DNA from: DAOUJW01 sp034421015
GTDB taxonomy: Bacteria > Chloroflexota > Dehalococcoidia > Lucifugimonadales > UBA2985
Assembly (NCBI GenBank): GCA_034421015.1
Contig: DAOUKT010000034.1
Location: 1 to 61,630 of the forward strand
Direction: 5' to 3'
DNA length: 61,630 bases
The notes under the pieces are model-generated. The model searched no databases and was not told where the DNA came from. It saw nothing but the letters and a program-made list of their open reading frames with translations. How positions within the stretch are numbered: position 1 is the stretch's first letter; each line of letters begins with the position of its first letter. Shown here piece by piece: positions 49,582 through 57,641 of this stretch. The position numbers and the translations under genes were made by a program.

Positions 49582-50382
49582 CTAGTTCAGGTCGCGGCGC
49601 TCAAAGAGCGCTAGCCCCAGGGCTATGAACACCGCCACAATGCCCAGGAGCGCGCCTGCGTGCGCCGGGTCCAGCCCGTTGGAAAGCGGGTCTGCGCCGA
49701 TGTACAGGTAGAAGGGCGAAAGCTTCTGAGCGGATTCCAGGGACTCGACCAGTGGCGCAAGGGCGTTGACGAAATACGCCGCCACTGCGAGCGCGCTCGC
49801 CACGCCCAGGCTCATGCCCCGGCTGCCGGTAGCGCACCCAAGGCCCAGCGCCACAGCCCCGAATACCAGGCCAAGCAGCACGCAGCTGATGTGTATCTCG
49901 GCCAGACGCAGAAGGCTGATGTCCATGTCGACCGCCAGGGCCGGAATAGTCATGCTCAGCCAGGAGACTACGCCAAGAGCCAAGGTGGCGGCCACCATCG
50001 CCGCAAACTTCTCCAGGACGACGCGAGACCTGCGGATGGGGTATGCGAGCAGCAGGTCCAGGGTGCCCCGCTCCTCTTCGCCGGCAATCGCGCCGCTCCC
50101 GCGCCCGATTGCAAACACCAGGAAAATCAGGGGCTGCATCACAACAAAGTTCTGGCCGTTCAGATAGCCCTCCGGTGACGTCAGGCTCTCGATGTTCCCC
50201 AGGAAGAGCCTGGAGATGGCCTCCGGCATGGACTCAAAGATGGCGTCCAGGTCCGGCACGTCGGCAACGCTGGGATACAGAAAGACGTTCAAGGCGTTGA
50301 GCGCGCTGACCCCGGCGGCCCACCACAGGAACGTCTTCCTCTGGTCCCAGATGGTCTTGAGGAGAATGCTGCTAAGCAACAT
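49582..50382 (-). CDS. ABC-2 type transporter permease
   Basis: A 266-residue membrane protein with about six hydrophobic segments. Between segments two and three the sequence GRGSGAIAGEEERGTLDLLLAYPIRRSRVVLEKF is the typical ABC-2 exporter coupling region. The C terminus is GLALFERRDLN. The start overlaps the ATPase gene by 11 nt, so the two subunits are coupled. It should form a homodimeric exporter with the ATPase. The substrate could be a drug, lipid or peptide; nothing shows which. Confidence 0.88.
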   Translation of the reverse strand: MLLSSILLKTIWDQRKTFLWWAAGVSALNALNVFLYPSVADVPDLDAIFESMPEAISRLFLGNIESLTSPEGYLNGQNFVVMQPLIFLVFAIGRGSGAIAGEEERGTLDLLLAYPIRRSRVVLEKFAAMVAATLALGVVSWLSMTIPALAVDMDISLLRLAEIHISCVLLGLVFGAVALGLGCATGSRGMSLGVASALAVAAYFVNALAPLVESLESAQKLSPFYLYIGADPLSNGLDPAHAGALLGIVAVFIALGLALFERRDLN

Positions 50383-51274
50383 CCCCGCTCTCCCGGTAGT
50401 AGTCCAGGAAAATATCCTCCAGGTCAGGCTCCTGGCTTGAGACGTTCAGCACTTCGAACCGGGCCGCCGCCTTGATCAGCTCATCCACCGAGCCCGCCAC
50501 TGTGCACTTCAGTTCGTTGCCCTCCACGGACATCTCCCTGACACCCGCTACGCCTTGGAAGTCGCTCAAAGAGACCGGCTCCCCAAAGTGGATTTCCAGC
50601 TGTCTAAGCGCCCTGGCCTTGAGCGTCGCCACGTCTTCGTCCAGGACCAGTCGTCCCTCGCGAATTATTCCCACCCTGTCGGCAATCCTCTCGACCTCCG
50701 CCATTACGTGAGAGGAGAGGAAGATTGTCTGACCCTCGTCCTTGGCCTCAAGAACCAGTCTGTAGAACTCCTGCTGCATCAGGGGGTCCAGCCCGCCGGT
50801 GGGTTCGTCCAGTATCAGAAGCTCAGGCCGGGCCATGAACGCCTGAACAAGGCCCACCTTCTGTTTGTTGCCCCTGGACAGGTTGCGAATCTTGCGGGTC
50901 AGGTCAAGCTCCAGGCGGTCCGTCAGGGACTCCACGTATCTCCAGTCCACGCCGCCTCGGAGGTTCGAATAGTAGGTGAGAAGCTCCCAGCCCGTCATGC
51001 CGTCGTAGGCGTTCAACTCACCCGGCAGAAAACCCACCTTGCTGCGTATCTCAAGGCTGTCCGTCCTGGCGTCCAACCCGAACACCTCGGCGCGGCCGCT
51101 GGTGGGCCGGATGAAGTCCAGGAGAAGCCGGATTGTCGTAGTCTTGCCGGAGCCGTTCGGCCCCAGGTAGCCCACCACGTGCCCGGCCTCGACTTCAAAG
51201 GTGAGGTCCACAAGTCCCCGATGCTTGCCGTAGAACTTGGTCAGGCCTTCGGTACGAATAACGCTGCTCGTCAT
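50372..51274 (-). CDS. ABC transporter ATP-binding protein
   Basis: A 300-residue ATPase. Walker A is GPNGSGKTTTIRLL (near 38-51), and the signature is LSRGNKQKVGLVQA in place of LSGGQ. Walker B is LLILDEPTGGLDPL, and the switch His lies in IFLSSHVMAEVERI. The last 80 residues form the extension common in ABC-2 exporters (IHFGEPVSLSDF...LEDIFLDYYRES). It powers the permease encoded by the next gene. A good GGAGG stands before the ATG. Confidence 0.93.
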   Translation of the reverse strand: MTSSVIRTEGLTKFYGKHRGLVDLTFEVEAGHVVGYLGPNGSGKTTTIRLLLDFIRPTSGRAEVFGLDARTDSLEIRSKVGFLPGELNAYDGMTGWELLTYYSNLRGGVDWRYVESLTDRLELDLTRKIRNLSRGNKQKVGLVQAFMARPELLILDEPTGGLDPLMQQEFYRLVLEAKDEGQTIFLSSHVMAEVERIADRVGIIREGRLVLDEDVATLKARALRQLEIHFGEPVSLSDFQGVAGVREMSVEGNELKCTVAGSVDELIKAAARFEVLNVSSQEPDLEDIFLDYYRESGDVA

Positions 51275-51394
51275 AGCGCCTCCAAGCCATTCTCTACCTA
51301 CGTTGGAGGATTTGCAATCCCTTCAGGACCGCAACGCGCATGATTCGGCAAGAGCTGGGTGTCCATTTCGGTGGACCGCATGTCGGGCTGCGAA

Positions 51395-52057
51395 TCAGGG
51401 CCGCAGCTTGTCTCGCAGCCAGGTCCTCAGCAGCGGAAGCAGGTCGTCCTTGCGCTCCCAGAGGCCGTGGGACGCGCCCTCCAGGATGACCAGCTCCTTG
51501 GGTTTCTTCGCCCACGAGTATATCTGCTCAGAGCAGTGGGTACCCAGCCTCTGGTCCGCAGTTCCGTGGACAAGCAGGATTGGCCTGGGATGGATGTGGC
51601 GGACGCTCTGCGCGCCGTAGGTCTGGCTGGCCAGGGCAACAACTGCAGCTATGGACGAGCTGAGGGGCGCGACGGAGATGACGACCGCGCCGCTGAACGA
51701 GTGGCCCACAAGGGCAATACGCCGCACGCCCTGACCTTCCAGGAAGGACACCGCCGCCTGCGCGTCCCGGACGCATGCCGGAAGCTGGGCGTTCTGCCTG
51801 TAGCGAAGCATGAGGGATGCAATGCCGTCCTCCAGCAGGTCGGCGGAAACCGCCGAGGCTATCGGGCTGGCGCGCTGGCCAGAGCCTTCGCCGCGCCACG
51901 AGCCCGCCCAGAGGACCGCGGACTCCATAGCGTCGGTCCTGTAGAAGAGGCAGCCGACCTCTCCCAGGGTGGTCTGAAGCAGGACGCGTTCACCCGACTC
52001 ACCCTCAAGAGGAGCCTCTACGCTGTAGTCGGTGACGCTGATGCCGGTCTCTACCAA
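51395..52057 (-). CDS. Alpha/beta hydrolase (dienelactone-hydrolase-like)
   Basis: A 220-residue serine hydrolase. The nucleophile elbow is GHSFSG, the acid is the Asp in VHGTADQRLG and the His is in EGASHGLWE. The acyl-oxyanion region reads LWAGSWRGEGSG. There is no signal peptide. The TTG start has GGAG 6 nt upstream. Family members cleave esters or lactones, and the substrate is unknown. It is on the same strand as the ABC exporter and separated from it by 120 bp. Confidence 0.85.
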   Translation of the reverse strand: MVETGISVTDYSVEAPLEGESGERVLLQTTLGEVGCLFYRTDAMESAVLWAGSWRGEGSGQRASPIASAVSADLLEDGIASLMLRYRQNAQLPACVRDAQAAVSFLEGQGVRRIALVGHSFSGAVVISVAPLSSSIAAVVALASQTYGAQSVRHIHPRPILLVHGTADQRLGTHCSEQIYSWAKKPKELVILEGASHGLWERKDDLLPLLRTWLRDKLRP

Positions 52058-52097
52058 AGGCCTCTCCGTAAGACTTCCAATGGCGACGCATCAACCG

Positions 52098-52304
52098 CTA
52101 GACGTCCACAATCATGGCTGGGTCGTCGTCCACCACGTCCAGCTGAAACCGCTGCCGGATTCCCTCCCAGGTCTCCCACTGGCCGTCTCTCAGATAGATG
52201 TAATAGCCGTCCGGCTCGCGAGAGTAGTCGATACCCTCCTCCTCCATGGCGTCCATGAAGTGCATTCGCTGCTGGGGCGGAGGAGGCGCCACGACGAAGG
52301 ACAT
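52098..52304 (-). CDS. Small hypothetical protein
   Basis: A 68-residue acidic protein, beginning MSFVVAPPPPQQRMHFMDAMEEEGIDYSREPDGYYIYL, with a Trp/Tyr-rich middle and an acidic end (VVDDDPAMIVDV). GGAG stands 5 nt before the ATG. No family was recognised. It lies between a hydrolase gene 40 bp downstream and an acyl-CoA dehydrogenase terminator upstream. Codon structure is good. A small hairpin, GGCTGCCC-N7-GGGCAGCC, at 52339-52361 separates it from the terminator. Confidence 0.6.
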   Translation of the reverse strand: MSFVVAPPPPQQRMHFMDAMEEEGIDYSREPDGYYIYLRDGQWETWEGIRQRFQLDVVDDDPAMIVDV

Positions 52305-52369
52305 TCGATCTCCATTCGCTTTCGGCTCATATCACAAGGCTGCCCCGGTTGAAGGGCAGCCTGAGCGAC

Positions 52370-52409
52370 AAAAAAAGACACGGCGGGCCGGCAAGCGGTC
52401 CGCCGTGTC
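52370..52409 (-). terminator. Intrinsic terminator after acyl-CoA dehydrogenase 2
   Basis: GACACGGCGG and CCGCCGTGTC (52377-52386 and 52400-52409) form a 10-bp stem. Seven U residues follow (plus-strand A run at 52370-52376). Confidence 0.92.
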
Positions 52410-52418
52410 CAGAGGGTT

Positions 52419-53558
52419 CTAGCCCAGTTCCATCAACTCCGCCATGCGGCGGCGGTGATAGGTGGCGTCGCCCAGGTAGTGCTGGAAGGTGCGAGCCCGG
52501 GCGGTGTAGTGGGTGAGACCCAGGTCCAGGTCTACGCCGACACCGGCGTGGACGTTGTGGGAGGCGTCACAGGCCTTGTTGAAGCCGTCGCTGGCTACCG
52601 CCTTGGCCATGGAGATGCCCAGAGAGGCGTCGTCCCGGCCGGAGTCCAGCCTCCAGAGGGCCTCGAACGCCGTCCACTTGGAGGCCTCGGCCTCGGTCAG
52701 GGCGACGATGATGTGGTCCTGAACGCGCTGGAACGTGCCTATGGGCACACCGAATGCGATGCGCTCGGTGCTGTAGTCCCTGCACATCTCGAAAGCCCTC
52801 TGCGCGCCGCCCGCCATGTAGGCATTGAGCACCGACGTGGCCTTGTCCATGGCGCTCTCGACTGCGCCCCAGCCGCCGCCGACTGCTCCAACCACGTTGG
52901 ACGCGTCAACCTGAACGTTGTTGAAGCTGATTTCGCAGACCTTGTCGCCCAGCCAGCCGCTGTGCTGCCGGACGGTTACGCCGCTTGCGTTCCTGTCCAC
53001 CAGGAATACCGAGATGCCATCGGCAGCGTTGGCGCCGCTGGACGTGCGGGCTACCACAAGAAGCTGGTCTGCCACGTGGGCCCAGGGAACGAACACCTTG
53101 GTGCCGTTGAGGGTGTGGCCGCCGCCGCTGCTGGAGGCCGACATCTTGACTGCGCTGGGGCCCCAGGCGTACTCGGGCTCCGTGATAGCTACTGTGCAGA
53201 TCTGCTGGCCCCTTGCAATGGCGGGAAGAAGATTGCTCTTCTGATCGTCGCTGCCGGCCTCAAGGATTATGTTGGCGCTGAGCACCGCAGAATCCAGGAA
53301 GGGGCTTGAGCAGGCGTGATACCCCAGCTGCTCAAAGAGCACTGCTAGCGTGGTGTAGTCATTTCCCGTCCCGCCGTACTCGGAGGGAATCACCATGCCC
53401 AGCCACTGGAGGTTGGACATCTTCTGCCAGAGGTCCTGGTTGAACCCCGACTCGCTCTCGTCCACTTCCCGCACTCGCTGCTTGGGAAGTTCAGCTACCA
53501 TAAAGTTGTTTGCAGTGTCCCTAAGAATCGTCTGGGTTTCGGTAAGCGATAGATCCAC
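52419..53558 (-). CDS. Acyl-CoA dehydrogenase family protein (paralogue 2, divergent)
   Basis: A 379-residue protein. The N-terminal helices open LSLTETQTILRDTANNFMVAELP, the VIPSEYGGTGNDYTTLAVLFEQLGYHA segment is typical, and the beta domain has VAITEPEYAWGPSAVKM. The C-terminal domain includes RIAFGVPIGTFQRVQDHIIVALTEAEASKW and HNVHAGVGVDLDLGLTHYTARA. This is the class of medium-length or steroid-degradation-like dehydrogenases, and it is the least similar of the six in the window. It lacks the GSTNIAKVIL tail of the others. It may form a heteromer with a neighbouring paralogue, as happens in steroid side-chain degradation, but this is conjecture. Confidence 0.88.
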   Translation of the reverse strand: MDLSLTETQTILRDTANNFMVAELPKQRVREVDESESGFNQDLWQKMSNLQWLGMVIPSEYGGTGNDYTTLAVLFEQLGYHACSSPFLDSAVLSANIILEAGSDDQKSNLLPAIARGQQICTVAITEPEYAWGPSAVKMSASSSGGGHTLNGTKVFVPWAHVADQLLVVARTSSGANAADGISVFLVDRNASGVTVRQHSGWLGDKVCEISFNNVQVDASNVVGAVGGGWGAVESAMDKATSVLNAYMAGGAQRAFEMCRDYSTERIAFGVPIGTFQRVQDHIIVALTEAEASKWTAFEALWRLDSGRDDASLGISMAKAVASDGFNKACDASHNVHAGVGVDLDLGLTHYTARARTFQHYLGDATYHRRRMAELMELG

Positions 53559-53655
53559 GGTGACCTCCTAAATTATTCTCTAGCTAGATCCCATCATTTC
53601 GTTGGACGCTGGCGAAGTCGACCTCCGCCCATTCCAACATCCCGCCGATTATACA

Positions 53656-54912
53656 TCATGGAGACGCCATTGCGCCAGTCTCCTCCTCCTCTTCATCCTC
53701 ATCCTCATCCGGCCAGGTAAGCGTCCCCTTGGCCTCCAGGGGATCGAAGCCGAGGTGCTTCACTATCGCCCTGGACTGTACCTCCGGCCCGGGAACCAGG
53801 TTCTGCCTGGACAGGCTTCGCTTCTGGTGTCCCTGGAACCTGCCCCTCACCGGAGCCAGCGGGTCGTCCGCTCCCAGCAGGGCGAATATCCCCATTAACT
53901 CCCTCACCACCTGGGACAGCCGCATTGCCGCCTGCTTCTCCACCAGCGCAATCTCCGCCCTGTGGTAGGTCAACTCCTCGCCGGCGCTTGCCATCCAGGC
54001 GTTCCGCACCCTGAAGATGCGGACAATCTCGCTGTTGGTGTACACCTCCATGAGCATCTGCTGATAGAAGGGCTGCTTGCTGAGCGCCACTCCGTACTTG
54101 GTGGTCTCCGAGGCGTACTTGAGCAGGTTTGCCACGTCCTGGTCCGGCTCCGTGGGGTACTCCAGCAACGGGTCGTCCAGAAGGGAGTCCTCTATGACCG
54201 ACCACCCGTCGCCCTCTTCTCCTATGAGGCAGGTGGACGGCACCCACACGTTGTCGAACGCGACGACGCGGAGCTGTCCTGGAATGAGGGTGTCCGGGGT
54301 GTAAATCTCAATCCCCTCAAGCCCTGCGGGGACCAGGAAAGTTGCGGTCGCTTTTTCGGGGGGCGCGTCGGGGTCGGTCAAGGTCAGCGTCCACAGGTAG
54401 TCCGGCGAGCGGCCCGGGCCCTCAAAGAGCCCTTCGCCGTTGAGCACGTAGTCGTCGCCATCCAGGTACGCGTTTATGTGCAGGTCGCCGATGTCCAACT
54501 CCGCCTCCGCCTCGACCTGAAGATGCCACAGATTCAGCTGGGCCTTTGATATGAGGGGCAGGTATCTGTCCTTCTGCTCCTCGGTGCCCCACTGGTGGAG
54601 GGCCGTGCGAAGGGCGTTTCCACCCTGCTCCAGCGCCCACCGCAGCCCCCTCTTGCCAAGCTCCTCAATGAGCACGAGGGCGTGGTCCGCGGTGAGACCT
54701 GCGCCGCCGCGCTCCACGGAGTCAGTCGGAGCCAGCCAGCCCTTTGCGCCCAGCCGCTGCTGGAATGCCCTGCTCTGCTCCCACCCCTCGCCGTCCAGGG
54801 CGGTAACGTCCCCGGCGTCCTTCAGTTCATGGGGCAGGTTCTCCTCCAGCCAGGCGCTCACCTCGGCTCTGAACCGCTCCTGCTCCTCCGTGTAGTGGTA
54901 CTCGAAATCCAA
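53656..54912 (-). CDS. Acyl-CoA dehydrogenase family protein (paralogue 3, acidic tail)
   Basis: A 418-residue member. It begins YHYTEEQERFRAEVSAWLEENLPHEL, followed by WLAPTDSVERGGAGLTADHALVLIEELGKRG. The beta domain reads WHLQVEAEAELDIGDLHI where the others have TEPKGGADLA, so the flavin and substrate contacts there have changed. The C-terminal domain ends in an acidic run (DEDEDEEEEE). These changes suggest a different substrate or a catalytically altered subunit. It lies in the array of five dehydrogenase genes on the same strand, 97 bp behind paralogue 2. Confidence 0.85.
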   Translation of the reverse strand: MDFEYHYTEEQERFRAEVSAWLEENLPHELKDAGDVTALDGEGWEQSRAFQQRLGAKGWLAPTDSVERGGAGLTADHALVLIEELGKRGLRWALEQGGNALRTALHQWGTEEQKDRYLPLISKAQLNLWHLQVEAEAELDIGDLHINAYLDGDDYVLNGEGLFEGPGRSPDYLWTLTLTDPDAPPEKATATFLVPAGLEGIEIYTPDTLIPGQLRVVAFDNVWVPSTCLIGEEGDGWSVIEDSLLDDPLLEYPTEPDQDVANLLKYASETTKYGVALSKQPFYQQMLMEVYTNSEIVRIFRVRNAWMASAGEELTYHRAEIALVEKQAAMRLSQVVRELMGIFALLGADDPLAPVRGRFQGHQKRSLSRQNLVPGPEVQSRAIVKHLGFDPLEAKGTLTWPDEDEDEEEEETGAMASP

Positions 54913-55010
54913 ACCTTCCTCCAGTAACCCTGGTCACCTCAAACGACGCGCGCGGACATAGAGCCCGCTAACATAAGGTTGCCAAAACTCTGGCAAATTC
55001 AGGCCGCACA

Positions 55011-55044
55011 GAGGTTAGGGCTCCTCGTGCGAAGCCCTAACCTC
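55011..55044 (-). terminator. Terminator-like hairpin after paralogue 4
   Basis: GAGGTTAGGGCT and AGCCCTAACCTC form a perfect 12-bp stem with a 10-nt loop, 20 nt after the stop of the dehydrogenase gene at 55065. No U run follows, so it may act as a weak or processing hairpin. Confidence 0.55.
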
Positions 55045-55064
55045 AGGCTGATTCCGAACTGGTC

Positions 55065-56312
55065 CTAGCTTCCGTGCTTGGTTGCCGTCGCAGGAGTGGG
55101 AGCCGCTCGCTCCTGGGTCCTGCTGATGCCGATGCGGCGAGACAGAATCACCTTGGCGATGTTCGTGCTGCCGCCGGCGTGACGCTGACCGGCCTTGTCC
55201 CTCTGGCTCACTTCCTGGACTCCGCCGTGGGGGGCCCTTGGGTCGTGCCTGTCCAGAAGGGTGTACATGCCCATGACGTCGCGCACCCTGATGTTGTTCC
55301 GAAGCTGGTGCTCCCGGTTGTGCACGTCGGCCACGTTGCCCTCGAAGTTGATCTCCATCCGGTTCTGGTACATCCAGTACGTCCGGCGACCCAGAAGGTC
55401 GTCACGATGGAAATCTATAAAGGCCTCCATAGCCGTCTGCTGCACCACGGGGTCGCTGCCCAGCTTCTTGCCGCTGCGCTCCGTCTCCTTGGTGTACTCG
55501 ATCATGTCAACGGCGAAAGCGTCCCTGGGGCTGGGAGCGGCGCGGCCTCGACCGCCGTGCTCCTGCTCCAGGTGAGCGCCCATGACCTGCCAGCCCTGGG
55601 TCTCGCCACCGATGAGGTGGTCGCCAGGCACTCGCACGTTGTCCATGAATATGGCGTGCTGGTCGTGTCCGGGCAGCAGCGCCATCTCCTTGACGTCCAA
55701 GCCCTCCGAAGGCACAGGGATGATGAAGTAGCCAAGGTTCCTGTGCCTGGGGGCGTCCGGGTCCGTCAGCATGGGGCCGTACAGAAAGTCCGGCCCCGCG
55801 GGGGTCCAACCGGGCCGCGGCTGGCCGCTGATGAAGACGTTCTGGCCCGTCAGGAGCCAGTCGTCGCCGTCGCGTACGGCGCGGCTCTGGTAGTTAGCCA
55901 GGTCCGCGCCGCCCTTCGGCTCCGTCAGCTTCTGCCAGCTTGTCTTCTCGCCCTTTAGCAGCGGGACCAGGAACTTCTGCCTCTGCTCCTCGGTGCCCCA
56001 CACAAGCAGTGTGGCGAAGAGCAGGGACGAACCGCTCCAGGGGATCCGCGCCTGTCGGAACTCCTCGGCAAGGATGGCCTCGTGGTCGCCGGAAAGCCCG
56101 CCGCCGCCGTACTCCGACGGGTAGGTCGGGAACAACCAGCCCTTCGACGCCATCTCGATATGCTTCTCCCGCCAGAAGCGCCACTGCTCCTCACTGAAGT
56201 CCCGGCTGTCGATTGGCTCCTTCATCTCCTCCGGAACGTTCTGAGCAATCCAGTCCCTGACCTCCTGGCGGAACCTCTGCTGTTCCTCTGTGTAAGCTAT
56301 CGCAAAATCCAT
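55065..56312 (-). CDS. Acyl-CoA dehydrogenase family protein (paralogue 4)
   Basis: A 415-residue member of the GSTNIAKVIL-tailed group. It opens IAYTEEQQRFRQEVRDWIAQNVPEEMKEPID and has FPTYPSEYGGGGLSGDHEAILAEEF. The flavin-binding region is KLTEPKGGADLANYQSRAVRDGDDWLLTGQNVFIS. It shares GYFIIPVPSEGLDVKEMALLPGHDQHAIFMDNVRVPGDHLIGG with the two following paralogues, and its tail is GSTNIAKVILSRRIGISRTQERAAPT. It is nearly co-linear with the genes at 56365 and 57642, and recent duplication is likely. Physiological substrate unknown. Confidence 0.9.
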   Translation of the reverse strand: MDFAIAYTEEQQRFRQEVRDWIAQNVPEEMKEPIDSRDFSEEQWRFWREKHIEMASKGWLFPTYPSEYGGGGLSGDHEAILAEEFRQARIPWSGSSLLFATLLVWGTEEQRQKFLVPLLKGEKTSWQKLTEPKGGADLANYQSRAVRDGDDWLLTGQNVFISGQPRPGWTPAGPDFLYGPMLTDPDAPRHRNLGYFIIPVPSEGLDVKEMALLPGHDQHAIFMDNVRVPGDHLIGGETQGWQVMGAHLEQEHGGRGRAAPSPRDAFAVDMIEYTKETERSGKKLGSDPVVQQTAMEAFIDFHRDDLLGRRTYWMYQNRMEINFEGNVADVHNREHQLRNNIRVRDVMGMYTLLDRHDPRAPHGGVQEVSQRDKAGQRHAGGSTNIAKVILSRRIGISRTQERAAPTPATATKHGS

Positions 56313-56364
56313 TTGCCAGCCTCCTCTATTTACCCTTCACCCAATGATGAAGCCTGTCAGGCTC

Positions 56365-57588
56365 CTAGCCGCCGTGGCTGGTCGCGGTGGAAGGCGTGGG
56401 GGCCGCCCGTTCCTTGGTGCGGCTGACACCGATGCGCCGCGCAAGGATCACCTTGGCGATGTTGGTGCTGCCACCGGCATGCCTCTGGCCGGCCTTGCCG
56501 CGCTGGTTGACTTCCTGCGCGCCGCCGTGAGGTGCGCCCGGCTCCTTGGTTCCCAGAAGGGAGTACATACCCATGACGTCCCGCACGCGCCATGCGTTCC
56601 GCATGTCGTGCTCGCGGTTGTGGACGTTGGCTACGTTGCCCTCAAAGTTGATGTCCATCCGGCTCTGGTACATCCAGTAGGTGCGCTTCGCCAGCAGGCT
56701 GTCCCTGTGGGCGTCGATGACGGCGTCCATGGTGGTCTGCTGGACCAGCGGGTCGGAGCCGTTGACGTTCTTGGCGTACTCCACCATGTTGTCTACGACC
56801 TCGTCGCTGGGGAACGCCTGGCCGCGGCCGCCGTGCTCCTGCTCCAGCGTGGTGCTGGCTACCTGCCAACCCTGGTGGTCGCCACCGATGAGGTGGTCGG
56901 CAGTTACCCGGACGTTGTCCAGGAAGATGGCGTGCTGGTCGTGGCCGTTGAGCAGGTTCTGCTCCTTGATCTCAAGGCCCTCAGACGGCACCGGGATCAT
57001 GAAGTATCCCAGGTTCCGATGGCGAGGCGCGTCCGGGTCGGTGAGCATGGGGCCCCAGAGATAGTTCGGGCCTACGTTCCACTCCGGCCTCGGCCTGCCG
57101 CTCACGAACACGTTGGATCCGGTGAGCAGCCAGTCGTCGCCGTCGCGTACCGCCCGGCTCTGGTAGTCGGCCAGGTCCGCGCCGCCCTTGGGCTCCGTGA
57201 ACTTCTGCCACGACTGCATCTCGCCCTTGAGCATGGGTACCAGGAACTTCTGCTTCTGCTCCTCGGTGGCCCACACAAGCAGCGTGGACAGGATTATCCC
57301 CGCGTTGGGCGGATTGGCAGCCCTGGCCCTGTGCATCTCCTCCTGGAGGATGGTCTCGTGGTCGCCGGTCAGGCCGCCGCCGCCGTACTCCTTGGGATGC
57401 GTGGGATACAGCCAGCCCTTGGCCGCCAGCTCTCGATGCTTCTCCCGCCAGAACAGGTACTGCTCCTTGGAGAACTCTCGTCCGTCTACGGGCTCCTTCA
57501 TCTCCTCAGGGATGTTCTCCTCGAACCAGGCCCGTACCTCCCTCCGAAATTCCTCCTGCTCCGGTGTATAGGGCAATGCGAAGTCCAT
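56365..57588 (-). CDS. Acyl-CoA dehydrogenase family protein (paralogue 5)
   Basis: A 407-residue member that is co-linear with its neighbours on both sides. The opening is LPYTPEQEEFRREVRAWFEENIPEEMKEPVD, and FTEPKGGADLADYQSRAVRDGDDWLLTGSNVFVSG is nearly the same as in the genes at 55065 and 57642. Differences cluster between residues about 250 and 330, which in this fold line the acyl pocket. GSTNIAKVILARRIGVSRTKERAAPT and the HGG end match the group tail. The gap to paralogue 4 is 52 bp and no terminator is present, so the two may share a transcript. Confidence 0.9.
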   Translation of the reverse strand: MDFALPYTPEQEEFRREVRAWFEENIPEEMKEPVDGREFSKEQYLFWREKHRELAAKGWLYPTHPKEYGGGGLTGDHETILQEEMHRARAANPPNAGIILSTLLVWATEEQKQKFLVPMLKGEMQSWQKFTEPKGGADLADYQSRAVRDGDDWLLTGSNVFVSGRPRPEWNVGPNYLWGPMLTDPDAPRHRNLGYFMIPVPSEGLEIKEQNLLNGHDQHAIFLDNVRVTADHLIGGDHQGWQVASTTLEQEHGGRGQAFPSDEVVDNMVEYAKNVNGSDPLVQQTTMDAVIDAHRDSLLAKRTYWMYQSRMDINFEGNVANVHNREHDMRNAWRVRDVMGMYSLLGTKEPGAPHGGAQEVNQRGKAGQRHAGGSTNIAKVILARRIGVSRTKERAAPTPSTATSHGG

Positions 57589-57641
57589 TGGTCTCCTCCT
57601 TTCTAATGTGCCCTTGCCTTTCCAGTATTTGCGGTCAGCCT

